From the NCBI GenBank assembly GCA_036003705.1, contig DASYSE010000013.1:1-46584 (forward strand): a DNA stretch of 46,584 bases, in the 5' to 3' direction. How positions within the stretch are numbered: the first letter of the stretch is position 1; every line of letters starts with the position of its first letter. A program made the position numbers and the translations under genes. Source of the DNA: CALGFH01 sp036003705 (GTDB lineage: Bacteria; Actinomycetota; CALGFH01). Positions 12,385 to 20,747 of the stretch are shown piece by piece. Below the pieces are notes generated by a model, which saw only the letters and a list, made by a program, of their open reading frames with translations, searched no databases and was not told the origin of the DNA.

Positions 12385-13791
12385 GTGACCGAGCTGGAGA
12401 CGGCCCTTGCCGAGTTCCTGCCGGAGCAGCGCTGGTTCGCCGGCAAGGGAAGGGCCGTCGCGGAGGTCAGGGTCGAGAGCTCGGTCCCCCTGCGTACGGC
12501 CCTGCCCAGCCTGTACGCGGTGGTGGCGGCCGTCGCCTACGTCGACGGCGGGGTCGAGCGCTACCACGTGCCGGTGGGCCACGACCGCGGGCTGGAGGCC
12601 AGGCAGCTCACCGACCGCGTCCCCGACGCGGTGATCTACGAGACCAAGGGTCCCAAGGGCGGGCCCTTCTACGACGCGGCCCGCGACGAGCGGCTCGGGG
12701 GCGTCTATCTGGACCTGCTCTCACGGGCGGCCAACGTCGAGGAGCTGCGCTTCTACCGCATGCCAGAGTGGACCGAGACGCTGCGGGGCCCCGGCAGGCT
12801 GCTCGGCGCCGAGCAGTCCAACTCCTCGCTCGTCTTCGCCAACCGGCTCATCCTCAAGCTGTTCCGCCTGCTCGAGCCGGGTGAGAACCCGGAGCTGGAG
12901 GTGACCAGGGCTCTGGCCGGCGCCGGCTTCGAGGCCTGCCCGGCCCCGCTCGGCTGGATCGAGGGCCTGGGCTCGACCCTCGGCATCCTGCAGCGGTTCT
13001 ATCCCGGCAGCATCGACGGCTGGAAGCTGGCCACCGAGCGGGTGGCCGACCACTACGAGTCCAAGAACGGCGACTCCGGCAACTTCGCCGACGACGCCCG
13101 TGCGCTGGGGCGGCTCACCGCCGAGCTGCACACGGCCATGGCCCGCGCCCTGCCCAAGGTGGCTTCCGGGCAGCCCGACCTCGGCCGGCTCAGCGCCCGC
13201 CTGCTCGGCCAGCTCACCCAGGTGGCCGCCCTCGTGCCCGAGGCGACCGGCTACCGCGACGCCATCGAGGAGGTCTACACCAAAGCCGAGGCGGCCGGCG
13301 GTGGCAGCCGCTACCTGCAGCGCATCCACGGGGACTACCACCTCGGCCAGGTGCTCAAGGTCGAGGACCCGGACGGCCGGTGGGTGGTGATCGACTTCGA
13401 GGGGGAGCCGGCCCGCAGCCTGGTGGAGCGGCGGCGGCTGGCCAGCCCGCTGCAGGATGTCGCCGGGATGCTGCGCTCCTTCGACTACGCCGCCTTCCAG
13501 CCGCTGGTGCTGGGCGAGGACCCGGACACGCCGGGACCGAGCCTGCCTGAGCTGGCCCGGTTCGAGGGGCCGGCCGCCGCCTGGCTGGAGGCCAACCGGA
13601 AGGCGTTCCTGGACGGCTACCTGGCCGGGGCCGGCGACTCCGGCTGGCTCGCCGGCGACCACCAGCTGCTGCTGCGCGCCTTCGAGCTGGACAAGGCAGT
13701 GTACGAGGTGATGTACGAGGCCAGACACCGACCGCCGTGGCTACAGATCCCGCTCGGCGGCATCCGACGTCTCCTGGGAGCGAGCCCATGA
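12385..13791 (+). CDS. mak: Maltokinase (Pep2/Mak)
   Basis: Phosphorylates maltose with ATP to alpha-maltose-1-phosphate for GlgE. It has 468 residues with an aminoglycoside-phosphotransferase-like C-lobe: HGDYHLGQVL at 315-324 with catalytic Asp317, and VVIDFEGEP at 334-342 with the metal-binding Asp337. The N-terminal QRWFAGKGR (12-20) and the SNSSLVFANRLILKLFR nucleotide-binding hairpin are maltokinase hallmarks. It starts at GTG 7 bp after the glgE stop. In many actinobacteria Mak is fused to or adjacent to trehalose synthase TreS; here it stands alone without treS nearby. The stop overlaps the glgB ATG. Confidence 0.95.
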   Translation: MTELETALAEFLPEQRWFAGKGRAVAEVRVESSVPLRTALPSLYAVVAAVAYVDGGVERYHVPVGHDRGLEARQLTDRVPDAVIYETKGPKGGPFYDAARDERLGGVYLDLLSRAANVEELRFYRMPEWTETLRGPGRLLGAEQSNSSLVFANRLILKLFRLLEPGENPELEVTRALAGAGFEACPAPLGWIEGLGSTLGILQRFYPGSIDGWKLATERVADHYESKNGDSGNFADDARALGRLTAELHTAMARALPKVASGQPDLGRLSARLLGQLTQVAALVPEATGYRDAIEEVYTKAEAAGGGSRYLQRIHGDYHLGQVLKVEDPDGRWVVIDFEGEPARSLVERRRLASPLQDVAGMLRSFDYAAFQPLVLGEDPDTPGPSLPELARFEGPAAAWLEANRKAFLDGYLAGAGDSGWLAGDHQLLLRAFELDKAVYEVMYEARHRPPWLQIPLGGIRRLLGASP

Positions 13792-15932
13792 CGAAGGACG
13801 AGGTCGAACGGTTGGTCCGCGGCGAGCACCATGAGCCGCACCGCCTGCTCGGCGCCCATCTTGAGGACGACCGGGTGGTCGTCCGCACCTTCCGGCCCGA
13901 GGCCACCGGGGTGACGGCGGTGGCCGGCGACGAGCGGGTCAAGCTGGACCAGGTCCATCCGGCCGGACTGTTCGAGGGCACCCTCGGCGGCACGGCGGTT
14001 CCGCCCGCCTACCGGCTGGAGATCGCCTACGACGCCGGCAGCTTCACGATCGACGACCCCTACCGGTTCCTGCCAACCATCGGCGAGCTGGACCAGCACC
14101 TGCTCGGCGAGGGCAGGCACGAGCGGCTGTGGCAGCGGCTCGGGGCCCACGAGACCACCGTCGACGGCGTCGCCGGCACCGCGTTCGGGGTCTGGGCGCC
14201 CAACGCCCGCGCCGTGCGCGTGGTCGGCGACTTCAACTCCTGGGACGGGCGGCTGCACCCGATGCGGGCGCTGGGCTCCTCGGGGATCTGGGAGCTGTTC
14301 CTGCCCGGCGTCGGCACCGGCGCCAGGTACAAGTTCGAGCTGGTCACCCCCTCGGGCGCGCTCACCCTCAAGGCCGACCCGGTCGCGTTCGCGGCCGAGC
14401 GGCCGCCCAAGACGGCCAGTGTCGTCTACACCTCGGACTACACCTGGGGCGACGAGACCTGGATGGCCGGGCGGGAGCAAGGTGACGCGCCGGCGGCGCC
14501 GATGTCGATCTACGAGCTCCACCACGGCTCCTGGCGCTACGGGCTGTCCTACCGGGAGCTGGCCGAGCAGCTGCCCGACTACATCGCCGACCTCGGCTTC
14601 ACCCACGTGGAGTTCATGCCGGTGGCCGAGCATCCCTACGCCCCTTCCTGGGGCTACCAGGTCTCGGCCTACTATGCCCCGACCGCCCGCTTCGGCACCC
14701 CCGACGACCTGCGCCACCTGGTCGACAAGCTGCACCAGCGGGGCATCGGGGTGCTGGTGGACTGGGTGCCGGCGCACTTCCCCAAGGACGCGTTCGCGCT
14801 GGCCCGGTTCGACGGCACGGCCCTGTACGAGCACGAGGACCCGCGCCGGGGCGAGCACCCCGACTGGGGTTCGCTGGTGTTCAACTTCGGCCGCAACGAG
14901 GTGCGCAACTTCCTGGTCGCCAACGCCCTGTACTGGCTGGAGGAGTTCCACATCGACGGCCTGCGCGTCGACGCCGTCGCCTCCATGCTCTACCTGGACT
15001 ACTCCCGCAAGGAAGGGGAGTGGCTGCCCAACGAGTACGGCGGCAACGAGGACCTGGACGCGGTCCGGTTCCTGAAGGACTTCAACACCGTCACCTACCG
15101 CGAGCACCCGGGGGCGATGACGGTGGCCGAGGAGTCCACCGCCTGGCCGAGCGTCTCGCGCCCGGTCTACCTGGGCGGGCTCGGCTTCGGCTTCAAGTGG
15201 AACATGGGCTGGATGCACGACAGCCTGCAATACGTCTCCAAGGACCCGATCTACCGCCGCTTCCACCACCACCAGCTGACCTTCTCGCTCATCTACGCCT
15301 TCAGCGAGAACTTCGTCCTGCCCATCAGCCACGACGAGGTCGTCCACGGCAAGGGCTCGCTGCTGGGCAAGATGCCCGGAGACACCTGGCGGCGGTTCGC
15401 CAACCTGCGCGCCTACCTGGGCTACATGTGGGCCCATCCCGGCAAGCAGCTGCTGTTCATGGGCTGCGAGCTCGGCCAGGAGGCCGAGTGGTCGCACGAG
15501 CGCTCGATCGACTGGGACTCGCTGGCCGACCCCAACCACCGGGGCGTGCAGACCCTGGTCGGCGACCTCAACCGGGTCTACCGCGACCACCGGGCCTTGT
15601 GGGAGCAGGACTCCAAGCCGGAGGGGTTCTCCTGGATCGACCCCAACGACGTCGACGACAACGCCCTGACCTTCATCCGGTTCGCGGCCGACGGCGCGCC
15701 GCTGGTCTGCCTGTGCAACTTCTCGCCGGTGCCGCGCAGCGACTACCGGGTCGGCCTGCCCCAGTTGGGACGCTGGGTCGAGGTGCTGAACACCGACTCG
15801 GAGTCCTACGGCGGCACCAACGTCGGCAACCTGGGGGTGGTGGAGGCCGAGCCGATCGAATGGGACGGCCAGCCGGCCTCGGCCCGGGTCACCCTGCCGC
15901 CCCTGGCCACCATCTGGCTCGCCCCGCAGTGA
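13788..15932 (+). CDS. glgB: 1,4-alpha-glucan branching enzyme GlgB (GH13_9)
   Basis: Introduces alpha-1,6 branches into the chains extended by GlgE. It has 714 residues: an N1 domain (about 1-95), a CBM48/E-set domain (about 105-215; FGVWAPNARAVRVVGDFN), the GH13 barrel and a C-terminal beta domain. Catalytic residues visible are Asp395 in LRVDAVASMLY, Glu448 in VAEESTAWP and Asp516 in PISHDEVVHGKGS. EFMPVAEHP and SWGYQVSAYYAP are typical GlgB motifs. The ATG overlaps the mak stop (ATGA), with GGAG 7 nt upstream. Its own stop overlaps the treZ GTG, so mak, glgB and treZ form a translationally coupled chain. Confidence 0.97.
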   Translation: MTKDEVERLVRGEHHEPHRLLGAHLEDDRVVVRTFRPEATGVTAVAGDERVKLDQVHPAGLFEGTLGGTAVPPAYRLEIAYDAGSFTIDDPYRFLPTIGELDQHLLGEGRHERLWQRLGAHETTVDGVAGTAFGVWAPNARAVRVVGDFNSWDGRLHPMRALGSSGIWELFLPGVGTGARYKFELVTPSGALTLKADPVAFAAERPPKTASVVYTSDYTWGDETWMAGREQGDAPAAPMSIYELHHGSWRYGLSYRELAEQLPDYIADLGFTHVEFMPVAEHPYAPSWGYQVSAYYAPTARFGTPDDLRHLVDKLHQRGIGVLVDWVPAHFPKDAFALARFDGTALYEHEDPRRGEHPDWGSLVFNFGRNEVRNFLVANALYWLEEFHIDGLRVDAVASMLYLDYSRKEGEWLPNEYGGNEDLDAVRFLKDFNTVTYREHPGAMTVAEESTAWPSVSRPVYLGGLGFGFKWNMGWMHDSLQYVSKDPIYRRFHHHQLTFSLIYAFSENFVLPISHDEVVHGKGSLLGKMPGDTWRRFANLRAYLGYMWAHPGKQLLFMGCELGQEAEWSHERSIDWDSLADPNHRGVQTLVGDLNRVYRDHRALWEQDSKPEGFSWIDPNDVDDNALTFIRFAADGAPLVCLCNFSPVPRSDYRVGLPQLGRWVEVLNTDSESYGGTNVGNLGVVEAEPIEWDGQPASARVTLPPLATIWLAPQ

Positions 15933-17650
15933 CGGGGGGAGCTCCCCTCGGGCCGCGGCTGGTCTCCGGCGGCGCGACCGTCGGGGTCTGGGCCCCGAAC
16001 GTGCGCTCCCTGGCCGTTCGCCTCGGCGGTCGGACGGTGCCGCTGGAGCCGGAGGAGCGCGGCGTCTGGCGGGGGACCGTGGAGGGGGCCAGGGCGGGCG
16101 ACGACTACGTCCTGGTCCTCGACGGCGAGCGGGAGCGGCCAGACCCCCGTTCCCGCCTGCAACCCCACGGCCCGCACGGCCCGTCGCGGCTGGTCGACCT
16201 GGAACCCCCGCCGCCCCCGTTCACCCCGCCGGCCCTGCACGACCTGGTCTTCTACGAGCTGCACTGCGGGACCTTCACCCCGGAGGGGACCTTCGACGCG
16301 GCCGTGGGCCGGATCGGCCACCTGGTCGCCCTCGGCGTCACCGCGGTCGAGGTCATGCCGGTGGCCGCGTTCCCGGGGGCGCGCGGCTGGGGCTACGACG
16401 GCGTCGCCCTGTACGCCGTCCACGCCGCCTACGGCGGGCCGGCCGGCTTCCGTCGCTTCGTCGACGCCTGCCACGCCGCCGGCCTGGCCGTCTTCCTCGA
16501 CGTCGTCTACAACCACCTCGGCCCCGACGGCAACTACCTGGCCGAGTTCGGCCCCTACTTCACCGACCGGTACGCCACGCCCTGGGGCGCCGCGGTCAAC
16601 CTGGACGGGCCGGGGTCGGACTTCGTGCGCGGGTTCGTGCTCGACAACGCCGAGCTGTGGGTGACCGGCTACGGCATCGACGGGCTGCGCCTGGACGCCG
16701 TCGGGCACCTGCACGACGGCAGCTCGGTCCATATTCTCGAGGAGCTGGCCGCCAGGGTCCATACGGCCAGGCCGGGCGCGGCGGTGGTCGCCGAGAGCGA
16801 CCTGCACCAGCCCGAGCTGGTCACCGGGTACGGGATCGACGCGATGTGGGCCGACGACCTCCACCACGCGCTCCACGTCGCCCTCACCGGCGAGACCTCC
16901 GGCTGGTACGACGGCTTCCAAGATCCCCGGCTGCTGGCCAAGGCGCTCCAGGCCGGCTGGGTGTTCACCGGCCAGTACTACCCGGCGCTCGACCGCCGCC
17001 ACGGCCGCGACCCGGCCGAGCTTGGCGGGGAGCGGTTCGTGGTCTGCTGCCAGAACCACGACCAGGTCGGCAACCGGGCCTTCGGCGAGCGGCTGGCCAC
17101 CCTCGTCGGCCCCGACCTGGACGCCGTGGCCGGCGTGCTGGTCGCCTGCTCCCCATACCTGCCCCTGCTGTTCCAGGGCCAGGAGTGGGGCGAGACCCGG
17201 CCGTTCCAGTACTTCACCGACCTCGGGCCCGAGCTGGCCGAGTCGGTCCGGCGGGGCCGGCGGGCCGAGTTCGCCGCCTTCGACTGGTCCGCAAGCATGC
17301 CCGACCCCAACGACCCGGCCACCTTCGAGCGGTCCAAGCTCGACTGGGGCCGGGCCGGCGGGCCGGTGCTCGAGCTGTGGCAGACCCTGCTGCGGCTGCG
17401 CCGCGAGGTCCCGGCGCTCGGCAACTGCCGGCGCGACCTGGCCACCGCCCGGGTCGACCCGGAGCGGAGGCTGGTCGTGCTGGAGCGGGGCGACCCGTCG
17501 GGGTCGCGGGCACTGGTCGTGGCCAACCTTGGCGAGAGGTCCCGGCAACTCCCGGTCGACCCGGGTAAGCTGCGGCTCCGAGTCACGACCCGCCCGCGTT
17601 TGCCCAACGGCGACCTTTCTGGCGCAAGCGCAGCGGTATGGACGACTTGA
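15929..17650 (+). CDS. treZ: Malto-oligosyltrehalose trehalohydrolase TreZ (GH13_10)
   Basis: Releases trehalose from maltooligosyltrehalose made by TreY. It has 573 residues: an N-terminal E-set domain (about 8-95) and the GH13 barrel with FYELHCGTFTPEGTF (108-122), VMPVAAFPGARGWGYDGV, VVYNHLGPDGNY, the nucleophile Asp256 in LRLDAVG, Glu289 in VAESDL and Asp378 in CCQNHDQVGNRAFGER. The last block and QEWGETRPFQYFTD are characteristic of TreZ. The GTG start overlaps the glgB stop (GTGA); a longer open frame upstream is antisense to or out of phase with glgB and was discarded. It is the last gene of the glgE operon. Confidence 0.96.
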   Translation: MTGGAPLGPRLVSGGATVGVWAPNVRSLAVRLGGRTVPLEPEERGVWRGTVEGARAGDDYVLVLDGERERPDPRSRLQPHGPHGPSRLVDLEPPPPPFTPPALHDLVFYELHCGTFTPEGTFDAAVGRIGHLVALGVTAVEVMPVAAFPGARGWGYDGVALYAVHAAYGGPAGFRRFVDACHAAGLAVFLDVVYNHLGPDGNYLAEFGPYFTDRYATPWGAAVNLDGPGSDFVRGFVLDNAELWVTGYGIDGLRLDAVGHLHDGSSVHILEELAARVHTARPGAAVVAESDLHQPELVTGYGIDAMWADDLHHALHVALTGETSGWYDGFQDPRLLAKALQAGWVFTGQYYPALDRRHGRDPAELGGERFVVCCQNHDQVGNRAFGERLATLVGPDLDAVAGVLVACSPYLPLLFQGQEWGETRPFQYFTDLGPELAESVRRGRRAEFAAFDWSASMPDPNDPATFERSKLDWGRAGGPVLELWQTLLRLRREVPALGNCRRDLATARVDPERRLVVLERGDPSGSRALVVANLGERSRQLPVDPGKLRLRVTTRPRLPNGDLSGASAAVWTT

Positions 17651-17655
17651 CTGGT

Positions 17656-17686
17656 TTGACGGCGCCCTAGCAGGCCGCGGTACAAC
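17656..17686 (+). promoter_or_regulatory. Candidate promoter of the DUF4268 gene
   Basis: TTGACG (17656-17661) and TACAAC (17681-17686) are separated by 19 bp. They lie 6 bp after the treZ stop and 38 bp before the next gene, which has its own ribosome site. The spacing is slightly long, so this is tentative. Confidence 0.4.
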
Positions 17687-17723
17687 TGCCCTTCGAAACG
17701 GGGGGGCGATCGGAAGGAGCGTG

Positions 17724-19079
17724 ATGGCGGCCAGAACGGAAATCGAGCGACTCGGCCTCGGCCGGCTCGAGCGGCTGGACCTCAAATCGTTCTGGGGCGA
17801 GCAGCTGCCGGACCTGACCCCCTGGTTCCTCCAGAACATCGACCTGCTGAGCCAGACCCTCGGGATCGACATCACCCCGCTGGAGCGCGAGATCAACGTC
17901 GACACCGGCGCCTTCAACGTGCTCGGGTCCGACGCCACCGGCCGCCCGATCGTGATCGAGAACCGCCTGGAGGCCACCGACCACCACCAGCTCGGCCAGA
18001 TGATCGTGCACGCCTCCGGGCTGGACGAGGCCGTGGTCATCTGGGTCGCGCCCCGGTTCCACGAGGAGTTCCGGCGCGGCCTCGAATGGCTCAACGACCG
18101 CACCGACCAGAAGGTCGACTTCTTCGGGGTGGAGATCGGCCTGGTCCGCATCGGCCGTTCGCTGCCGGCACCCGTCCTCGACGTGGTGGTGCAGCCCCGC
18201 AACTGGCGCAAGTCCGGCCGGCGGCAGGTGCCGCTGCCGATGGGAACGCCGATCCCGGGGCTGGCCGAGCCGGAGGACATCCCGCAACCGGCCGCCCACA
18301 CGCCCCCGCCCGCGCCGCCACTGCCCATGCGCGCGGCGGCGGCGCCGCGCGGCCAGCACGAGCCGCCGCCATCGCGGGAGCCGCCGCGCGGCCAGCACGA
18401 GCCGACGCCCTCGCGGGAGCCGCCGGCCCCAGTGACGCCGGACACCACTTCCCCTGTGGCCGGACCACCCCCGATGGCGACCCCGCCGCCCACGGCGGCC
18501 GAGCTGGCTGGATCCTCCCTGCCGGCGCCACCGCCCACGGCGGCCGAGCTGGCCGGATCCTCCCTGCCGGCGCCACCGCCGATGGCGTCCGAGCAGGCCG
18601 GCGGAGTGCAGCCGGTCGAGCTGCGCCACCGCTTCTTCGAGGCCATGTTCGACTCGGTCGCGATCCGTCGTCCCGGCTTCCGCATCCCCAAGTTCGGCTA
18701 CGAGAACTGGGTCGGCTTCGCCGCCGGACCGTTCGGCTTCTACGACGTCGCCTTCACCGCCAACGGCGCCGTCCGGGCCGGGGTCTACCTGGACATGCAG
18801 GAGCGAACATCCACCAAGCGCCTGTTCGACGACCTGTTCGCCGAGCGCCTGGCCATCGAGACCGCCGTCGGCCGCATCCTGTCCTGGGAGCGCCTGGACG
18901 ACCGGCGGGCCTCCCGCATCGTCGACTACCGCGAGGTCCGCGACCTCGGCAGCCGGGAGGAGCGGCGGGCGCTGGCCGACTGGGCCGCCGAGACCGTGGT
19001 CAAGCTGATGGAGGCCCTCGACGACCGGTTGCGCTCCACCGCCCAGGTGCTCCTCTCCAGGGTCCAGGGCGGGGTCTAG
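17724..19079 (+). CDS. DUF4268 protein with PD-(D/E)xK-like N-terminal domain and repetitive linker
   Basis: A 451-residue protein in three parts. Residues 1-165 resemble the restriction-like fold often found with DUF4268 (GRPIVIENRLEATDHHQLGQ at 73-92 and WVAPRF). Residues about 175-295 are a Pro/Ala-rich linker with two pairs of tandem repeats. The C-terminal part (about 300-451; FFEAMFDSV, FGYENWVGFAAGPFGFYD) is DUF4268. ATG 17724 follows GGAAGGAG by 4 nt. The family is uncharacterised; nuclease function is inferred only. The E-x-K position reads E79-N-R81, and the usual acidic residue before it is not obvious in GAFNVLGSD, so activity is uncertain. No restriction-modification partner lies beside it. 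Confidence 0.75.
   Translation: MAARTEIERLGLGRLERLDLKSFWGEQLPDLTPWFLQNIDLLSQTLGIDITPLEREINVDTGAFNVLGSDATGRPIVIENRLEATDHHQLGQMIVHASGLDEAVVIWVAPRFHEEFRRGLEWLNDRTDQKVDFFGVEIGLVRIGRSLPAPVLDVVVQPRNWRKSGRRQVPLPMGTPIPGLAEPEDIPQPAAHTPPPAPPLPMRAAAAPRGQHEPPPSREPPRGQHEPTPSREPPAPVTPDTTSPVAGPPPMATPPPTAAELAGSSLPAPPPTAAELAGSSLPAPPPMASEQAGGVQPVELRHRFFEAMFDSVAIRRPGFRIPKFGYENWVGFAAGPFGFYDVAFTANGAVRAGVYLDMQERTSTKRLFDDLFAERLAIETAVGRILSWERLDDRRASRIVDYREVRDLGSREERRALADWAAETVVKLMEALDDRLRSTAQVLLSRVQGGV
18348..18425 (+). repeat. 39-bp tandem repeat, two copies, inside the DUF4268 gene
   Basis: Two adjacent 39-bp units (18348-18386 and 18387-18425) encode RGQHEPPPSREPP and RGQHEPTPSREPP. They are in frame and form part of the linker. 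Confidence 0.85.
18486..18575 (+). repeat. 45-bp tandem repeat, two copies plus a partial, inside the DUF4268 gene
   Basis: Units 18486-18530 and 18531-18575 each encode PPTAAELAGSSLPAP and differ at a single base. A degenerate third copy (PPMASEQAGG) follows. The near-identity at DNA level points to recent slippage or duplication. Confidence 0.88.
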
Positions 19080-19096
19080 CCCGCGGTCACCCGTCC

Positions 19097-19323
19097 GTGA
19101 CCGACCCGCTGGACCTCGAGGCGCCGGAGGCCAGCGCGCGCGAACAGCTGGGGCCCGGCGTCTACGACTGCATCGCGGGTGGGGCCGACGCCGAGCTGAC
19201 CATGGCCGACAATCTGGCCGCCTGGTCGCGGCTGCGGCTGCGCCCGCGGGTGCTGCGCGACGTGGCGGCGGTGTCGACCGCCACCACCGTGCTCGGCGTC
19301 GAGACCCCGACCCCGACCTGCTC
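19097..19323 (+). pseudogene. N-terminal remnant of an FMN-dependent alpha-hydroxy-acid (lactate) dehydrogenase
   Basis: From GTG 19097 the frame encodes about 75 residues matching the N-terminus of the LldD/MftD-like FMN-dependent alpha-hydroxy-acid dehydrogenase family: PLDLEAPEASAREQLGPGVY, IAGGADAELT, DNLAAWSRLRLRPRVLRDVA and TTVLGVETPTP. Members are about 380-400 residues long; here homology stops just before the first FMN-barrel strand. The open frame runs on to 19453 with unrelated Pro/Ser-rich sequence and overlaps the start of the next gene. The rest of the barrel and all catalytic residues are gone, so it is a decayed fragment, probably left by a deletion. Confidence 0.75.
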
Positions 19324-19376
19324 GCCTAGCCCGGATCCGGCGCCGTGGGTGGCGGTTCCGCTGTCACACCCCCGGG

Positions 19377-19411
19377 TTAGTCTGACACCAGTGATCTCTG
19401 TATGCTGGTGT
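19377..19411 (+). promoter_or_regulatory. Candidate promoter and operator of the azl operon
   Basis: TTAGTC (19377-19382) and TATGCT (19401-19406) are 18 bp apart. A perfect 7-bp inverted repeat, ACACCAG (19385-19391) and CTGGTGT (19405-19411), spans the spacer and overlaps the -10, as expected for a repressor site. The stretch is clearly less GC-rich than its surroundings. Confidence 0.5.
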
Positions 19412-19430
19412 TCTACTTCAGGAGGCCCCT

Positions 19431-19652
19431 GTGTATCCACTGTTGCTCGATGAGCTCGCGGCCGCGCGGATCGACGAGCTCCGCCGCCAGGCGTACCGGG
19501 ACCGGCTGGCGCGCTCGCTCGACCGCCCGTCCCGGGTCGCCGACGCGTCCCGCCGCTCGCTGCGCGCGTTCGGGTTCCTGCTCGTCGGGGCCGGCCTGCG
19601 CCTGGCCATGGCCGGCGACAGCCGCGGTCCGGCCAGCCGGGGCGCCGCGTGA
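19431..19652 (+). CDS. Small protein (73 aa) coupled to azlCD, function unknown
   Basis: A GTG start with AGGAGG five bases upstream, in a promoter-bearing position, ending in a stop that overlaps the GTG of azlC. The product has a charged helical N-terminal half (ELAAARIDELRRQAYRDRLARSLDR) shared in style with many short actinobacterial proteins. The C-terminal stretch (RAFGFLLVGAGLRLAMAG) could be a short amphipathic or membrane helix. I recognise no named family. The tight coupling suggests either an accessory subunit of the AzlCD exporter or a small unrelated gene whose translation sets azlC expression. Confidence 0.65.
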   Translation: MYPLLLDELAAARIDELRRQAYRDRLARSLDRPSRVADASRRSLRAFGFLLVGAGLRLAMAGDSRGPASRGAA

Positions 19653-20338
19653 GGCGGCTGCCCGACGCGCAGCCACCGGAGCCTGCCCGGCGCGGCTACC
19701 TGGACGGCGTGCGCGCCGCCGCCCCGATCGGGGTCGCCGCGGTCGCGTTCGGGGTGTCGTTCGGGGTCCTGGCCCGCTCGGCCGGCATGGGCCGGGTGGC
19801 CCCGGTGGTGATGTCGCTCACCACCTTCGGCGGCTCGGCCCAGTTCGCGGCCGCCTCGATCCTCGGCGCCGGCGGCGGGGTGGTCACGGCCGTGGTCGCG
19901 GCGGTGCTGCTGAACCTGCGCTACGGCCCGATCGGGCTGTCCACGGCCACCGCCCTGACCGGACCGTGGTGGCAGCGGGCGCTCACCGCCCAGCTGCTGG
20001 TCGACGAGTCCTGGGCGATCGCGCAGCGGGACGACGGCCGCATCGACCGGCACCTGCTGGTCGGCGCCGGCCTGCTGCTGCTGGTCGGCTGGACCGGCGG
20101 GACGGCCGTCGGCACGTTCGCCGGCGACCTGGTCGCCGACCCCGAGTCGCTCGGCCTCGACGCCGCCTTCCCGGCCCTGTTCCTTGCCCTGCTCTGGCCG
20201 CAGGTGGGTGAGCGCTCGCGACTGCTGGCCGCCGTCGGCGGCGCCGCCATCGCCCTCGCCCTCATGCCCTTCACCGGGGCCGGTGTGCCGATCGTGGCCG
20301 CCAGCCTGGCCTGCCTGGTCGGGGCGAGGCGGTCATGA
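19649..20338 (+). CDS. azlC: AzlC family branched-chain amino acid exporter, large subunit
   Basis: A 229-residue membrane protein of the AzlC/LIV-E family, which with AzlD exports branched-chain amino acids and toxic analogues such as 4-azaleucine in Bacillus and Corynebacterium (BrnFE). Hallmarks are FGVSFGVLARSAG, MSLTTFGGSAQFAA, LLNLRYGPIGL and QLLVDESWAIA. About seven hydrophobic segments are visible. The GTG start overlaps the stop of the 73-residue gene (GTGA), and its stop overlaps the azlD ATG (ATGA), so all three genes are translated as a unit. Substrate specificity is inferred from the family only. Confidence 0.93.
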   Translation: MRRLPDAQPPEPARRGYLDGVRAAAPIGVAAVAFGVSFGVLARSAGMGRVAPVVMSLTTFGGSAQFAAASILGAGGGVVTAVVAAVLLNLRYGPIGLSTATALTGPWWQRALTAQLLVDESWAIAQRDDGRIDRHLLVGAGLLLLVGWTGGTAVGTFAGDLVADPESLGLDAAFPALFLALLWPQVGERSRLLAAVGGAAIALALMPFTGAGVPIVAASLACLVGARRS

Positions 20339-20646
20339 GCGCCGTCTGGATCACCGTCATCGTGGTCGGCCTGGCCACCATCGCCATCAAGGCCGCCGGC
20401 CCCCTCCTGGTCGCCGTCCGCACGCCCCCACCACGCGCCCGGTCGGCCCTCGAACACCTGGCCCCGGCCCTGCTCGCCGCCCTGGTGGTCACCCAGAGCC
20501 TCGGTGGCGACAACGGCGGCTTCACCATCGACCCCCGCCTGGCCGGCCTCGCCGCCGGCGCCGTCGCCCTGCTCCTGCGAGCCCCCCTGCTCCTGGTCAT
20601 CACCGCGGCCGCTCTCACGGCCGCCCTGGTCCGCCTGATCACCTGA
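20335..20646 (+). CDS. azlD: AzlD family branched-chain amino acid exporter, small subunit
   Basis: A 103-residue hydrophobic protein with about four membrane segments. It has the AzlD pattern of a conserved Lys-Ala-Ala-Gly-Pro in the first helix region (IAIKAAGPLLVA), followed by LEHLAPALLAALVVTQ and a short DPR-containing loop. It overlaps azlC by four bases (ATGA). It works as the partner subunit of AzlC. Confidence 0.92.
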   Translation: MSAVWITVIVVGLATIAIKAAGPLLVAVRTPPPRARSALEHLAPALLAALVVTQSLGGDNGGFTIDPRLAGLAAGAVALLLRAPLLLVITAAALTAALVRLIT

Positions 20647-20747
20647 CGGCCCAGGCCACCCGGTCCCGTTCAGGCGGCCGAGGCCGGGCCGGCTTGCGGG
20701 CGGTCGATCCGGCTGGCAGGCTCCGTGGCCGGGATGGAGGAGACGGC

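Noticed and set aside
18348..18575. Closely spaced tandem repeats considered as a CRISPR-like array
   Set aside because: The units are directly adjacent without spacers and encode an in-frame Pro-rich linker.
19649..20646. azlCD as part of a mobile or defence island with the upstream gene fragment
   Set aside because: No recombinase, transposase, terminal repeats or composition shift was found around it.
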